From positions 56,295 through 120,294 of the forward strand of contig SEYW01000012.1 in assembly GCA_004168015.1 (NCBI GenBank): 64,000 bases of DNA. Reading direction: 5' to 3'. The stretch comes from Methylolobus aquaticus (lineage in GTDB: Bacteria; Pseudomonadota; Gammaproteobacteria; Methylococcales; Methylococcaceae). Under the pieces are notes generated by a model, which was given only the letters and a program-made list of their open reading frames with translations, was not told the origin of the DNA and searched no databases. The first letter of the stretch is position 1; every line of letters begins with the position of its first letter. Shown here one piece after another: positions 8,887-18,130 of this stretch. Both the position numbers and the translations under genes were made by a program.

Positions 8887-9603
8887 CTATTCAGCGTCTT
8901 GTAAAGCCTCGTTCGGCGCTTGCACTCCCGCGAGCCCGCGCACGTCGATCTTGCCGGGCACCGCGGCGGAAATCAGGGCCGTGCGGCGCTCTTGCAGCAG
9001 GCTGATGGCGGTTTGGGCTTCGGCGGTGAGAGTGTCGAGCTTCTCGGCTTCGCTGTCGAGGAAAGTGGCGATCTCCTCTTGCTCGCTGGAAGGTGGAACG
9101 ACCGTAAATAAACTCATAGCAGTGCCAATGTTGAAATGTTGCTGTATCGCACCACCAGAACCTTCTGTGAACTGGCGTATCGCGGCGTCTGATGCCAAAT
9201 ACCAACACAGATACCACTCACTGCCCACCAATGGTTTCCGGATGACTATAAGGTCTATGCAGTTACACCCGTCTAATTTTGCGGGGACAACCGCCGTGGT
9301 ACCGGGCTAACCGGAGCGTACTGCGACTAGGTCACCTTGACTCAATTTTGATTTTGCAAGCTGTTGATTGGCTTCCTCGCTAATGTAAACCATGCTTTCC
9401 ATGGACACGTTACCAGGTTGTATATTTAGCGAACGCAATGCCGGGACGCCGCTGTCCTGATAATACTTCGATGGTTCGACAACTATTCCTACTGTAATCT
9501 GAGGACTCACATATTTCAGCCGCTTAACCTCGCAATGCTCCGGCACCTCGCCCAGCCACTCGACGCCGCTGTCCTTGTAACGCTCGTACCGTGGGAAGCT
9601 CAT
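8887..9603 (-). pseudogene. hsdS: Type I specificity subunit HsdS, half-size, with in-frame TAG
   Basis: The start ATG overlaps the DUF1016 stop (ATGA). The N-terminal [31 protein letters not shown] is the usual opening of HsdS. After VAVRSG a TAG at 9307-9309 interrupts the frame, which then continues unchanged through PGTTAVVPAKLDGCN, QQHFNIGTA and the conserved helical spacer SEQEEIATFLDSEAEKLD...GKIDVRG. Read through the stop it is about 238 residues, half the usual 400-450. It has a single target-recognition domain plus one helical region. Half-size HsdS proteins can work as dimers in some systems, so the size alone does not prove decay, but the stop does unless suppressed. Confidence 0.85.
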
Positions 9604-10622
9604 GCCTCGCCCTCATCATCGCCCGCGTTCTGCAGATAGAACTCGTGAAGCTTGGCGCGCAGCACCTTCTTGTCCGGTAACTGGGTTTGATATTCGGCGA
9701 TCAATGCCGGCGACAGGGTGCGGCTCAGGGAGTATTCGACCACTTCGTCATCCTTGCTGGCACAGAGCAACACGCCGATGGATGGCTGTTCGTGGGGCTT
9801 CCTGACATCGCGGTCGAGGGCTTCCAGATAGAACGTCAGCTTGCCCAGGTATTCCGGCTCGTACCGGCCAACCTTCAGCTCGAAGGCGACCAGGCAATTC
9901 AGTCCGCGATGGAAGAACAGCAGGTCGAGCGCGAAATCCCGCCCGCCGACTTGCAGCGGATATTCGGAGCCGACAAAGCAAAAATCCCGGCCCAGTTCGA
10001 TCAGGAAGTCCTTCAGACGGTGCAGCAAGCCCCGGTGCAGATCGGCTTCCGCATGAGTTTCCGGCAATCCCAGGAATTCCACGATGTAACTGTCCCTGAA
10101 CACGTCGACGGCCGAGCCATGCGTTTGTGTCAGCGGTGCCGACACTTTCGGCGGGTTGAGCACGACGCGCTCGAACAGCGCGGTTTTCAACTGCCGTTCC
10201 AGTTCCCGGCTGGACCATTTCCCTTGCGAAGCCATGCGCAGGTAAAACCCCCGCTCTTCCGGCCGCTTGCACTGGCTCAAAATCAGCAGATTCTGGGTCC
10301 AGGGAATTTGTGTCAGCAGTGCTGACACTGTCGGGCCGTCGCGGTACGTCTCGTAGAATTGCCGCATGCGGAACAGGTTGCGCCGGGTGAAACCCCGCAG
10401 TCCCGGCTGCGTCTCGGCAATGTGCCGGGCCAGCTGATCTACCACGCCGTCACCCCATTCGGCGCGTTCGAGCTTCCGGCTGAGGGTTTCGCCGATCTGC
10501 CAATAGAGCTCGATCAGCGCGGTATTCACGGCTTGAAACGCTCGCTTGCGGGCCGTCTCGATCAGGGCGGTGATTTCGTCGAAGGTATCGACGACACCGG
10601 GCTGCGGTGCGGACTGGCTCAT
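9600..10622 (-). CDS. DUF1016 / YhcG-family PDDEXK nuclease
   Basis: A 340-residue intact protein. The N-terminal half ([26 protein letters not shown] ... [13 protein letters not shown]) is the DUF1016 N-terminal domain. The C-terminal half holds a PD-(D/E)XK nuclease core with [24 protein letters not shown], where Asp and E-x-K are the metal-binding motif. Such genes are frequently lodged between hsdM and hsdS. It overlaps both neighbours by four bases (ATGA), so it was translated as part of the operon. It is the only full-length enzyme left in this locus. The function of the family is not settled; a defence or DNA-processing role is inferred from its usual company. Confidence 0.9.
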   Translation of the reverse strand: MSQSAPQPGVVDTFDEITALIETARKRAFQAVNTALIELYWQIGETLSRKLERAEWGDGVVDQLARHIAETQPGLRGFTRRNLFRMRQFYETYRDGPTVSALLTQIPWTQNLLILSQCKRPEERGFYLRMASQGKWSSRELERQLKTALFERVVLNPPKVSAPLTQTHGSAVDVFRDSYIVEFLGLPETHAEADLHRGLLHRLKDFLIELGRDFCFVGSEYPLQVGGRDFALDLLFFHRGLNCLVAFELKVGRYEPEYLGKLTFYLEALDRDVRKPHEQPSIGVLLCASKDDEVVEYSLSRTLSPALIAEYQTQLPDKKVLRAKLHEFYLQNAGDDEGEA

Positions 10623-12454
10623 GCCGACAGCCCATCGATCATCGCCTTGATGCGGTCGGTGCAGGCCTTCAGGTCGGCGTCGATCTCGGCCAGCGGGCGG
10701 GGCGGCTCGAATACATAGAAGTGGCGGTTGAACGGGATTTCGTACCCGACCTTGGTCTTGTCGTGGTCGATCCAGGCGTCGGGCACATGCGGCAGCACTT
10801 CGCGCTGGAAATAAGCCTCGACGTCCTCGCTCAAAGGCACGTTCTCGGTGTCGCGCAGACTGCTGTCGGGTTGCGGCTTGCCCTTCAGCTTGACCTTCGC
10901 GCCGAGGACGACGGTGCCGTTCTCGTCCCGCAGCGGGCGCTCGACCGTGATGGTGCGAAACCCGAAGTCTTCATTGCGGAACAGTCGGCTGATCGGCGCG
11001 AGCTTGACGCGGCCGCCCGCCGGAGCGGACGGAGTGGCCTCACCGGCCACGACGATCTGGCGGCCGAGTTCCTTGTTGTCAGCGTCGAAGGTGGTCGCAA
11101 GCTGCGCCTCGATGCCCTCGCCGAACAAGCGCGTGATGTCGGCGATATGCGCTTCGCTCAGTTCCTTGCGCTTCGAGCCGAGGCTCTTGCGCATCTTTTG
11201 CCAGAAGGACGAGGCATCGATCAGCTGCACGCGTCCCTTGCGCGCATCGGGTTTGCGGTTCGATAGGATCCACACATAGGTGCTGATGCCGGTGTTGTAG
11301 AACATGTCCGTCGGCAGGCCGACGATGGCCTCGACCAGATCGTTCTCCAGCACGTAGCGGCGAATCTCGCTTTCGCCGGAACCGGCCCCGCCGGTGAACA
11401 GCGGAGAGCCGTTCAAGACGATGCCGAAGCGACTGCCGCCGTCACGGGCCGGCCGCATCTTCGAGATCAGATGGAGCAGGAACAGCAGCGAACCGTCCGA
11501 CACGCGCGGCAGGCCTGGCCCGAACCGGCCGTTGTAGCCTTCGGCCTCGTGTTCCTTGCGGATCTCCTCTTCGACCTTTTTCCATTCGACGCCGAACGGC
11601 GGATTCGACGGCATGTAGTCGAAACGGCGCAGTAGGTGTCCATCATCGCTGAAGGTGTTGCCGAAGGCGATGTTGCCGGCATCCTGGCCCTTGATCAGCA
11701 TATCGGCCTTGCAGATCGCGTAGGACTCGGGATTCAGCTCCTGCCCGAACATCGTCAGCCGCGCCTGGGGATTGTGCTCTTCGAGATATTCCCCGGCCAC
11801 GGACAGCATCCCGCCGGTCCCGGCCGCGGGATCGTAGATGGTCCGCACGACACTGGGGGTCGCTAGCGCATCGTCATCCTCGATGAACAGCAGGTTGACC
11901 ATCAGCCGGATCACTCCGCGCGGCGTGAAGTGTTCCCCGGCGGTCTCGTTCGACAGTTCGGCAAACTTCCGGATCAGTTCCTCGAACACCAGCCCCATCT
12001 GATGGTTGTCGACGGCGTTCGGATGCAAATCGATCTGCGCGAATTTCTCGGCGACCAGATACAGCAGGTTGGCTTTCGCGAGCGCGTCGATCTGCGTGGC
12101 AAACTGGAAATGATCGAAGATGTCGCGCACTTCGGGCGAGAAGCCCAGCAGGTAGGCCTAGAGATTGGCCCGCACGTGACTCGGATCACCGAGCAGCGTG
12201 CGCAGTCCTAGCGGCGAGGTGTTGTAAAAGCCGGTTCCCGACGCGCGCAGCAGGAACGGGTGAGGATTGATGCCGTCGCGGGTCTTCGCCTCATGCTCCG
12301 CCAGGACGGCGGCCTTGGTGGGCTCCAGCACGCAGTCCAGCCGGCGCAGGACCGTAAACGGCAGGATCACCTTGCCGTAATCGGATTGCTTGTAGTTGCC
12401 GCGCAGCAGATTGGCGACGGACCAGATCAGCGCGGAAAGGTTGCTTTGGTTCAT
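10619..12454 (-). pseudogene. hsdM: Type I methyltransferase subunit HsdM with in-frame TAG
   Basis: From the ATG at 12454 (MNQSNLSALIWSVANLLRG) the frame runs 98 codons to a TAG at 12158-12160 and then continues in the same frame as [19 protein letters not shown] to the end, 611 sense positions in all. The SAM-binding motif [10 protein letters not shown] and catalytic SNPPFG (NPPF) are intact downstream. The TAG sits in a conserved helical N-terminal region where other HsdM proteins have a sense codon (NLxAYLxGFSP). The context CTCTAGGCC would be a CCAGG if the codon had been CAG. A shorter product could start at the GTG at 12130, but it would lack the N-terminal domain that contacts HsdS. 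Confidence 0.9.
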
Positions 12455-12520
12455 ACGTAAGGCGATGGATCCTTATTGTGGCTCAGTCGACCGTTCGAAA
12501 TGACGGGGCGCCGAATGCGC

Positions 12521-12679
12521 TCACCACGGCTGGCCGAACAAATCGATCTGGTCGTCGACGGTCTCACTGCGGCGCGGTTCGCGCAGCTCGACGCGCCCAT
12601 GCGGTGCCAGACCCAGCAGACCTTCGACCTGTCCGGCGGCGCGCATGATTTCATACAGCGAGCGCTCGTGCAGGCTCAT
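12521..12679 (-). CDS. Unrecognised small protein or gene 3' end upstream of hsdM
   Basis: A minus-strand frame ending ETVDDQIDLFGQPW has coding-like composition for at least 70 codons. An ATG at 12679 gives 52 residues (MSLHERSLYEIMRAAGQVEG...). The frame is open further upstream (PLAYTAARPLPRTYLAAYVDGR), so this may be the end of a longer, truncated gene rather than a small protein. I do not recognise it. It ends 67 bases before hsdM on the same strand and could be part of the same acquired island. Confidence 0.35.
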   Translation of the reverse strand: MSLHERSLYEIMRAAGQVEGLLGLAPHGRVELREPRRSETVDDQIDLFGQPW

Positions 12680-13017
12680 CCGCCCGTCAACATAGGCTGC
12701 CAGGTAGGTGCGCGGCAGGGGGCGGGCGGCAGTATATGCCAGGGGTGTTAGGTTGATTTCGGACTCGCCTGCTCTGCACGCGGCGTCGCGAAAGCGTTGG
12801 CGATTCGCTCGCCTGGATCGAGCCGAACGTCATGGGCTCCTTGTTTCCCTGGAAGTCAGACAACACTCGATCGCAAGAAAGCCAGAAAGCATGGTCTTTT
12901 GCAATACGCGGAATTGAACGTCAGCGTTTGTTGCTCGTGACAGCGTCGTGGGCCGGCACGCGACGCCTTGTCCCGATCGACGGTTAAACTGAGCGTCCCA
13001 ACGGAGGTGTGTTTCAC
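12680..13017. other. Intergenic, no gene seen
   Basis: Short frames on both strands have no recognisable similarity. The minus strand may contain the upstream part of the truncated gene that ends at 12521. The stretch probably marks the right edge of the restriction-modification island. Confidence 0.4.
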
Positions 13018-13155
13018 ATGACCTGGAGTATCGACGCGGTGCTGGTCGCCGCCAACGTCATTCGAATGCGGTGCGATGCCGACGGTGCGTCAGGCTGGAT
13101 GGATCACTCCGGATCGAATGGGCACCGGTGTATTCGGTCGGCGGGTGATTCGTAG
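13018..13155 (+). CDS. Possible 45-residue protein
   Basis: An ATG at 13018 follows a good ribosome-binding sequence (GGAGG at 13003-13007, ten-base gap). The frame MTWSIDAVLVAANVIRMR...SAGDS ends at a TAG at 13153-13155. No family is recognised and the second half looks non-coding, so it could equally be a truncated gene. Kept only because of the ribosome-binding site. Confidence 0.25.
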   Translation: MTWSIDAVLVAANVIRMRCDADGASGWMDHSGSNGHRCIRSAGDS

Positions 13156-13224
13156 ACCAGGACGGGCGGGGTTAGGGTCGGCGATGGAGGCCTGTTGCGC
13201 GATTGACCCGTTCGACGGCTGCAT

Positions 13225-13398
13225 TCAGGGGTCGGCCGGTTCCTCGTCATCATCGAGCCCACCCATCGCCATCAAGCTCTTGTAGTATTCCTCGCTTTCC
13301 GGCGTCGGCTCGCGTTCCTCGCGAACATCGTAGTCATCGAACAGTTCCGGGTTCAGTTCCGGATCCGGGCCGGCGGGTTTCTTGGCTTCGTCGCCCAT
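13225..13398 (-). CDS. Small acidic hypothetical protein
   Basis: From the ATG at 13398 this encodes 57 residues with a strongly acidic composition: MGDEAKKPAGPDPELNPELFDDYDVREE...SEEYYKSLMAMGGLDDDEE. No membrane segment or known motif is seen, but the regular acidic and helical pattern looks like a real protein. A longer upstream extension to 13752 has a different, basic character and is rejected. Function unknown. Confidence 0.55.
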   Translation of the reverse strand: MGDEAKKPAGPDPELNPELFDDYDVREEREPTPESEEYYKSLMAMGGLDDDEEPADP

Positions 13399-13776
13399 TG
13401 CGGGCTCCGTCAAGGGTTGGTGCGAGAGGCTCTGACGATCGCACGCTCGTCTGCGAAGCGGTGACCGGGAAACGGCCCATGGCCGCTGTTGGGGCTCGTG
13501 ACAGCGCGCTACGGCTGGCCGATGTGGAATGTGTGGGAGGTATGGCCGCGCTGCCTGGCGACTCGTGGGGTGGCGCGATGGTCCGGTCAGCGTGCTGAGC
13601 GGCGCTTTGGCGCATATGCCAGTCGTGGCGATCGGTCCGGATGGCTGGAGCCAAACAGAATAGGTCGCACTGCGCTGATGGGTGATGTCGGATGGTGCGC
13701 GGGGCAACGGATTGCATCGCGCCGTGGCAATGGCTCTTTTCGACTTCGCCATCCGTTGCGTAAGTCTTTGATCAAT
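13399..13776. other. Intergenic, no gene seen
   Basis: Frames of 60-130 codons exist on both strands but overlap each other and show no recognisable domain. I see no hairpin or promoter of note. Confidence 0.4.
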
Positions 13777-13852
13777 TGGAGCCGATGATAGGATTTGAAC
13801 CTACGACCCGCACATTACGAATGTGCTGCTCTACCAGCTGAGCTACATCGGC
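13777..13852 (-). tRNA. tRNA-Thr (anticodon CGT)
   Basis: The minus strand reads GCCGATG (acceptor), TAGCTCAGCTGGTAGAGCA (D arm), a CACAT/ATGTG anticodon stem with loop TTCGTAA, a GTTCAAATC T-loop region, and CATCGGC followed by T and an encoded CCA. The anticodon at positions 34-36 is CGT, which reads ACG threonine codons. All stems pair. It lies 62 bases downstream of thiO on the same strand but has its own promoter. Confidence 0.97.
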
Positions 13853-13862
13853 TTGGCCGCGT

Positions 13863-13892
13863 ATTATAAGGAACTCGCTCCGTCCTGCACAA
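13863..13892 (-). promoter_or_regulatory. Promoter for tRNA-Thr
   Basis: On the minus strand TTGTGC (13887-13892) is followed after 18 bases by a perfect TATAAT (13863-13868). The tRNA 5' end lies 10 bases further on, preceded by a GC-rich stretch (ACGCGGCC) typical of stringently controlled stable-RNA promoters. Confidence 0.75.
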
Positions 13893-13914
13893 GCCGGGCA
13901 TTCCGCCGATGGGT

Positions 13915-15024
13915 TCAATGAGCGGCATCGAGCGCATACGGCTCGGGGGGCAGCGCCGTGGGCCGGTCGAGGAGGAGGTCGGCCAGCAGCTGGCACGAGG
14001 CGGGCGCCATCACGAAGCCGTTGCGAAAATGTCCGGCGCACAGCACGAGATTGTGCAGTTGCGGATGGCGGCCGATGTAGGGAATGCCGCTGGGTGAGCC
14101 GGGGCGCAGCCCTGCCCAGTGGCGCAGGATTTTCGCATCGCGCAGCGGCGGCAGCAGGCGCTCGGCAAAACTGGTGAGTTGTTCGCGCGCGTCCTCGGTC
14201 GTCGTCTTGTCGAAGCCCACGGTTTCGACCGTGCTGCCGGCCAGGATCACGCCATCGCGACGCGGGATCAGGTAGCGGTCGCCGCTGACGACGATGCGTG
14301 ACAGCAGGTCAGGTGCAGCGCCATAGGCCAGCATCTGGCCCTTGACCGGCGCGATCGGCAGCGTCGAGCCCAGTTCGGCCAACAGCTTCGCGGTCCACGC
14401 GCCCGCCGCGACGACGAAGCGCTCCGCCGCATGCCAGCCTTTCTCGGTGCGAGCCGCCGTGACGCGGCCTTCGCTCGTCTCGAAACCGGTGACCTGTTGC
14501 AGCTCGACCAGGTCCACCTCCAGCTTGACCAGCGATGCGCGCAGGGCCTGCAAGAGACGCGGATTGCGAACCTGCGCGATGGCGGGCAGCCACAGCGACG
14601 CGGCGCCGGCCCGACTGAGGGCGGGCTCCAGGGCTTGCAGGTCATCCGGTGGCAGCAGGCGCGTCTCGACTGCCTGCTGCTCGCACCAGGCCAGGCCCTC
14701 GGCGATCTCGGCGGAGTCGACGAAAACGAGCCCGCTGCGCGTCCATTCCGGGTCGATGCGCGTCTCCTCGAACAATGCCGCGGCCAACTGCGGGTACAAC
14801 GTCTGGCTCAGGCTGCACAGGGCCGTTACCGGTTCGGGGGCCCGCCATGGGCAGAGCGGCGACAGAATCCCTCCGCCCGCCCACGAGGACTGGGTGCCGA
14901 TGCTGCCGGCTTCGAGCAGTCTGATGCGCAGCCCCTGCTGTGCCAGAAGGCGTGCGCTCAGAAGTCCGATGATGCCGCCGCCGACGATGACGACATCGGC
15001 AGGCCGGGAAGAAAAACTGTTCAT
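13915..15024 (-). CDS. thiO: Glycine oxidase ThiO
   Basis: A 369-residue FAD enzyme. The Rossmann motif VVIVGGGIIGLLSARLLA lies at about residues 10-27, and the DAO-family C-terminal signature LRPGSPSGIPYIG is present, followed by CAGHFRNGFVMAPA. ThiO oxidises glycine to iminoglycine (dehydroglycine), which enters thiazole synthesis for thiamine. I start at the ATG at 15024, since the frame further upstream is low-complexity Arg/Ser sequence. It stands alone here, with no other thiamine gene nearby. Other D-amino-acid-oxidase family members are the alternative reading. Confidence 0.85.
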   Translation of the reverse strand: MNSFSSRPADVVIVGGGIIGLLSARLLAQQGLRIRLLEAGSIGTQSSWAGGGILSPLCPWRAPEPVTALCSLSQTLYPQLAAALFEETRIDPEWTRSGLVFVDSAEIAEGLAWCEQQAVETRLLPPDDLQALEPALSRAGAASLWLPAIAQVRNPRLLQALRASLVKLEVDLVELQQVTGFETSEGRVTAARTEKGWHAAERFVVAAGAWTAKLLAELGSTLPIAPVKGQMLAYGAAPDLLSRIVVSGDRYLIPRRDGVILAGSTVETVGFDKTTTEDAREQLTSFAERLLPPLRDAKILRHWAGLRPGSPSGIPYIGRHPQLHNLVLCAGHFRNGFVMAPASCQLLADLLLDRPTALPPEPYALDAAH

Positions 15025-15370
15025 GGGTCGTGAAGTAGAGATGCTGCGCGCCCGCGCCGTGGGTCGATCCCCGCGGCCGAGGTCGGCGCTGGAGGGGCGG
15101 CTGACTATCCGCCTCCGGTGGCTGCGCACTATGATACCCGTTGAGATGCCCCGTCGTGCGATGTCCGGGAGGGCCTACGGCGAAACAGTCCCGCTCCTGG
15201 GCGGGGTGCCCCCTGCAGCGAGCCGGGATGCGCGCCGCGTCGGTGACGGACCGCGACAGGCCGACACGACGTTGGTGTGGGTGTTCGATCTCCGCGCCGG
15301 ATCCGCCTGTCAGGGGCGGGTCGTCAGGTCTTGCCCATTATCCCGCTTCTTTCTTCACGCCCTGTCAGCG

Positions 15371-16186
15371 ATGCCCGAATTACCCGAAGTTGAGACCACG
15401 CGGCGCGGGATCGCGCCCTTCGTGCTGGAGCAGACCGTTGCCGATCTGGTCGTCCGGCAGCCGGCCCTGCGGTGGCCGGTTCCGGCAGAGTTGCCCGCGC
15501 TGGTCCGGGGACAACGCGTGACCGCGCTGGAGCGGCGCGGAAAATATCTGTTGCTGCGACTGGAGACGGGGACGCTGATCGTGCACCTGGGCATGTCGGG
15601 CAGCTTGCGCGTCTGCGATCCGCGCCAGCCTCCGCGCAAACACGATCACTTCGACCTGATCCTTGCGCCTGCTCTCGCGCTGCGCTTTCACGATCCGCGG
15701 CGCTTCGGGTGCCTGTTGTGGACGGACTCGGACCCGCACGATCACCCGCTGCTCGCGGAGCTCGGGGTCGAGCCGCTGGCGCCGGAGTTTACCGGGGCCT
15801 ACCTGTACGCCGCGACGCGCGGTCGTGCTGCGGCGGTGAAGCTGTGCCTGATGGACCACAAGCTGGTCGTTGGCGTGGGCAACATCTACGCCAGCGAATC
15901 GCTGTTTCGGGCGGGGATCGATCCGCGGCGTGCTGCGCGGCGCGTCGGTGAGGCGCGATATGAACGGCTCGCCGGGGCGGTACGCGAGGTTTTGGAGCTG
16001 GCCCTTGCCGCGGGTGGCACGACCTTGCGGGATTTCGTCAACGAACGGGGTAACCCGGGCTATTTCAAGCAGACACTGGCGGTCTACGATCGTGCCGGTG
16101 AGCCCTGTCGGGTGTGCGGCACCGCGATTCGAACCGTCAGGACCGGTCAGCGCTCGACGTTTTTCTGTCCGCAGTGCCAACACTGA
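15371..16186 (+). CDS. mutM: Formamidopyrimidine-DNA glycosylase
   Basis: A 271-residue protein beginning MPELPEVETTRRGI; after removal of Met the N-terminal Pro is the catalytic nucleophile and the following Glu is also essential. ERRGKYLLL carries the conserved Lys. The helix-two-turn-helix (LMDHKLVVGVGNIYASE) and the C-terminal zinc finger (CRVCG...FFCPQCQ) are intact. It excises 8-oxoguanine and formamidopyrimidines and nicks the abasic site. The frame is open far upstream, but the PELPE start fixes the N-terminus. Confidence 0.97.
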   Translation: MPELPEVETTRRGIAPFVLEQTVADLVVRQPALRWPVPAELPALVRGQRVTALERRGKYLLLRLETGTLIVHLGMSGSLRVCDPRQPPRKHDHFDLILAPALALRFHDPRRFGCLLWTDSDPHDHPLLAELGVEPLAPEFTGAYLYAATRGRAAAVKLCLMDHKLVVGVGNIYASESLFRAGIDPRRAARRVGEARYERLAGAVREVLELALAAGGTTLRDFVNERGNPGYFKQTLAVYDRAGEPCRVCGTAIRTVRTGQRSTFFCPQCQH

Positions 16187-16234
16187 GCGCTCTGGCCCAG
16201 GTGTGAGCCGGGGCGCGCTGGCTCCGCACGTTTT

Positions 16235-17272
16235 TCAGCCCGCGACGCCAGGGGATGGGATCGCGGAGCGTCCGCCGATCGGCGCCAGATTCCCCTGAAA
16301 CTGGGCAGCGCAGTTTTCCCAACTGTAGCCTTGCGCATAGCGGCGACAGGCGGCCGGGTCCAGCGTCAGCGCCGTCAAGGCGGCCTCCTTCAAATCCTCG
16401 TTCAGGCAGCCGACGGCCGGGTCGGTGATGACGTCGTTCGGCCCCGTAACCGGATAGGCTGCCACCGGTACGCCACAAGCCAGCGCTTCGAGCAGCACCA
16501 GCCCGAAGGTGTCCGTGCGGCTGGGGAACACGAACACATCCGCTGCCGCGAAATGTGCGGCAAGTTCCTCGCCGTACTTGCAGCCGACGAACCGTGCCGC
16601 GGGATATCTCGCCTCCAGCATCTCCCGGTCCGGCCCATCGCCGACGATGACTTTCGTCCCCGGCAGATCGAGGTTCAAGAAGTCTTCGATGCTTTTCTCC
16701 ACGGCGACACGCCCGCCATACAGAAAAATCGGGCGGGGGTCGGGCAGTAGGTGCTTGTCTCCGGGCTTGAACAGTGACGCGTCGACGCCGCGCGACCACA
16801 GCACCAGATTGCGGAAGCCACGTCCTGCCAGTTCGTCGCGCAGCGTCGGCGTCGCGACCATCACGCGCGTGCTGCCGCTGTGGAACCACCGCAGCAAGGC
16901 GTAGCCCCAGGTCAGCGGAAACTTGAAACGCAGGTTCGCGTACTCGGCAAACCGCGTGTGAAACGACGTGGTGTATGGCAGTTTGCGGCGCAGGCAATAA
17001 CGCCGCGCCGCCATGCCGAGCGGGCCTTCCGTTGCGATATGGATCGCGTCCGGCTGCATGGCATCGAGCCAGCGCGCGAGTTGGCGTCCGCAGCCCAGCG
17101 CGAGCCGGATTTCGGGATAGGTGGGACAGGGAACATTCCAGAACCGGTCGGGCGTGAAGGCCTCGACCTGGTGTCCGAGACGTTCCAGCGTCTCGCAGGT
17201 TTTCGTCAGCGTCGTGACGACGCCGTTAACCTGCGGTCGCCAGGCGTCGCTTATCAGCGCGAGTTTCAACAT
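16235..17272 (-). CDS. Glycosyltransferase family 4
   Basis: A 345-residue GT-B enzyme. N-terminal ISDAWRPQVNGVVTTL is the acceptor-binding Rossmann domain of MgtA/alpha-mannosyltransferase-like GT4 enzymes. The C-terminal donor domain has FPSRTDTFGLVLLEALACGVPVAA with the E-x7-E motif. It overlaps the end of the upstream phosphatase gene by 47 bases, so they form one unit. That neighbour acts on lipid A-type nucleotide sugars, so a role in envelope glycolipid synthesis is plausible. Donor and acceptor cannot be told from sequence. Confidence 0.88.
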   Translation of the reverse strand: MLKLALISDAWRPQVNGVVTTLTKTCETLERLGHQVEAFTPDRFWNVPCPTYPEIRLALGCGRQLARWLDAMQPDAIHIATEGPLGMAARRYCLRRKLPYTTSFHTRFAEYANLRFKFPLTWGYALLRWFHSGSTRVMVATPTLRDELAGRGFRNLVLWSRGVDASLFKPGDKHLLPDPRPIFLYGGRVAVEKSIEDFLNLDLPGTKVIVGDGPDREMLEARYPAARFVGCKYGEELAAHFAAADVFVFPSRTDTFGLVLLEALACGVPVAAYPVTGPNDVITDPAVGCLNEDLKEAALTALTLDPAACRRYAQGYSWENCAAQFQGNLAPIGGRSAIPSPGVAG

Positions 17273-18050
17273 CCGACTCCGTCAACAGGAACGCGCTCTC
17301 CTCGGCCCAGCGCAGGATCGACAGCTTGCCTTCGGGGCTTTCGACGAGCGCGGTGCAGCTTTCGACCCAGTCCCCGGTATTGCAATAGGTGATGCCGTCC
17401 ACCTCGCGGATGGCTGCGTGATGGATATGGCCGCAGATCACGCCGTCGACGCCGCGCTGTTCAGCCGCGTGCACCAGCGCCGCTTCGAAGCTGCTGATGA
17501 AGCTGACGGCGTTCTTGATGCTGTGCTTCAGATAGGCCGACAACGACCAGTACGGGAAGCCGAGGCGTCGCCGCAGCGCATTGAACCAGCGATTGAGCAG
17601 TATCGAAAAGTCGTAGGCCTCGCTGCCCAACACCGCCAGCCACCGGCTGTTGCACACCACCGCATCGAACTCGTCGCCGTGCATGACCAGGAAGCGGCGC
17701 CCATCAGCCGTCCGATGGATCAGCTCGTTGCGGATCTCGATCCCCGCCATGAGGCTATCGACATAGCCCCGAAACAATTCGTCATGGTTGCCGGGAACGT
17801 AAATCACGCGCTTGCCCTGCTTCGCCAGCGCCATCAGGTGCTGGACGATTTCGGAATGCATGGGTGGCCAGTACCAGCCGCTCTTCATCTTCCATAGGTC
17901 GATGATGTCGCCGACGAGTACGAGCTGCTCGCAGTCGATGTGCTTCAGGAAATCGAGCAGGAACTCGGACTTGCAGCCGCGCGTTCCCAGATGCACGTCC
18001 GATATCCAGACGGTTCGGTAGTTCAGCTTCACCGGCACAACCTCTGTCAT
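17226..18050 (-). CDS. UDP-2,3-diacylglucosamine diphosphatase-like metallophosphoesterase
   Basis: The calcineurin-like motifs are in order: SDVHLG, LVGDIIDLW, VPGNHDEL, MHGDEFD and CGHIHHA. These match the LpxH/LpxH2-type branch that cleaves UDP-2,3-diacylglucosamine to lipid X in lipid A synthesis. I start at the ATG at 18050 rather than the TTG six codons upstream. About 274 residues is longer than classical LpxH (about 240) and closer to LpxH2-like proteins, so the exact substrate is uncertain. Its promoter region is shared with the divergent porin gene and its Pho-box-like array. Confidence 0.8.
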   Translation of the reverse strand: MTEVVPVKLNYRTVWISDVHLGTRGCKSEFLLDFLKHIDCEQLVLVGDIIDLWKMKSGWYWPPMHSEIVQHLMALAKQGKRVIYVPGNHDELFRGYVDSLMAGIEIRNELIHRTADGRRFLVMHGDEFDAVVCNSRWLAVLGSEAYDFSILLNRWFNALRRRLGFPYWSLSAYLKHSIKNAVSFISSFEAALVHAAEQRGVDGVICGHIHHAAIREVDGITYCNTGDWVESCTALVESPEGKLSILRWAEESAFLLTESDVETRADKRRLATAG

Positions 18051-18130
18051 TGGTGTTGTGGCGGCCAAGTTAGGCGGGAATTGTTACAACAGCATCATCG
18101 CGGTGTGACAGTTCTGATGCGCAAATGCAA

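Noticed and set aside
8315..12454. Genome-wide recoding of TAG to an amino acid
   Set aside because: Several intact host genes in the window (CsgG-like, OprP-type porin, fba, engB) end in TAG at the expected protein end, so TAG is a normal stop in this genome.
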